Source: Shewanella gelidimarina
GTDB taxonomy: Bacteria; Pseudomonadota; Gammaproteobacteria; Enterobacterales; Shewanellaceae
Reading direction: 5' to 3'
Assembly: GCF_023283945.1 (NCBI RefSeq)
Contig: NZ_JAKIKW010000022.1
Location: forward strand, 30,905-94,904
DNA: 64,000 nt
Part shown: positions 63,791-64,000 of the stretch, in pieces
Numbering within the stretch: position 1 is the first letter of the stretch
How the letters are laid out: each line of letters starts with the position of its first letter
The notes under the pieces: generated by a model
What the model saw: only the letters and a program-made list of their open reading frames with translations
Database searches by the model: none
What the model was told of the DNA's origin: nothing
Made by a program: the position numbers and the translations under genes

Positions 63791-64000
63791 TTACGATTAC
63801 ACGGTGGATCCTTCTCATATCTACAGCAGAGGGATCCATTGAATATCGTATGTCTAATGCAGATGATCTCAGATTCGGATCCAACACGTAAACAAAGTGC
63901 CAGTATGCTCAATGATTATTGGACCGGTGCTAACTGCCGACACGGAATTCCAATTCGTGTTGAGAAAGCTTAATTACGATTACACGGTGGATCCTTCTCA
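63695..64000 (+). repeat. Tandem duplication of the ttrA-like 3' end
   Basis: 63695-63817 and 63878-64000 (window end) are nearly identical over at least 123 bp, offset by 183 bp. They differ at two bases near the start (ACGCGC in the first, ACACGT in the second), both silent. The copy includes the last about 32 codons, the stop and about 27 bp after it. The interval 183 is a multiple of three, so both copies are in the same frame. The right end is cut by the window. Confidence 0.93.
63878..63973 (+). pseudogene. Second copy of the ttrA-like C-terminal codons
   Basis: The frame reads DPTRKQSASMLNDYWTG and continues to VEKA and a stop, as in the intact gene. Before it, QMISDS resembles QMIPS of the intact copy, so similarity extends slightly further. 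A frame from ATG 63857 would give a 38-residue peptide but has no ribosome site. I treat it as a gene fragment. Confidence 0.75.

Overview
The window is a chromosomal segment of a gammaproteobacterium, most likely Shewanella or a close relative. The reasons are the diaA-yraN-lpoA-rsmI block next to rnpB, two subtilase-fold proteins ending in GlyGly-CTERM tails, several porins, and molybdopterin reductase operons typical of a respiratory generalist. This genus call is inferred from gene content and protein style, not from a database search. No rRNA, tRNA or CRISPR array was seen.

Layout. 1-4102: housekeeping block, with diaA (cut by the window edge), yraN and lpoA on the minus strand, then rsmI and rnpB on the plus strand. 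4043-11956: an integrated element of about 7.9 kb bounded by direct repeats of the rnpB 3' end and its terminator. It carries a tyrosine integrase, a serine recombinase, a terminase-small-subunit-like protein, a protein with HUH-type replication-initiator motifs, a ribbon-helix-helix-like regulator and several unknown small genes, three of them under 60 codons. This gene set resembles a phage satellite or small integrative element. Just beyond it lies a decayed 5' end of a second, related integrase, which suggests that the site was used before.

12188-20030: a hexanucleotide repeat array, a proX-proW-proV glycine betaine/proline betaine uptake operon translationally coupled to a porin, and a patatin-type outer-membrane phospholipase. 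20441-32732: a DksA/TraR-type zinc-finger protein and a scattered formaldehyde-detoxification group: class III alcohol dehydrogenase plus S-formylglutathione hydrolase, an iron-type alcohol dehydrogenase plus a glutathione-dependent formaldehyde-activating (Gfa-type) protein, a LysR regulator, an FAD-dependent NADH dehydrogenase-like gene and an SMR transporter. Four promoters in this group share one gapless 46-bp upstream box, always ending in the -35 hexamer and always 16 bp from a TATAAT-like -10. I read this as a single regulon, probably controlled by the LysR protein, and it is the clearest apparently undescribed system in the window. A HupE/UreJ-type permease with a membrane-anchored partner and a His-rich secreted protein lies inside the same stretch without the box.

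32939-46587: a divergent pair of secreted subtilases with GlyGly-CTERM tails, one with an intact triad and one that has lost catalytic Asp and Ser; then a CadC-like membrane regulator, an Omp85-like outer-membrane protein and a ThrE-type amino acid exporter. 46807-50428: a MAPEG protein, a repeat element, a YgiQ-type radical SAM protein and a YkvA protein. 50667-64000: anaerobic respiration, with a dCache chemoreceptor, a porin, a four-gene molybdopterin oxidoreductase operon, a LysR regulator, and a divergent TtrB/TtrA-like pair. The 3' end of the ttrA-like gene is repeated 183 bp downstream, at the window edge.
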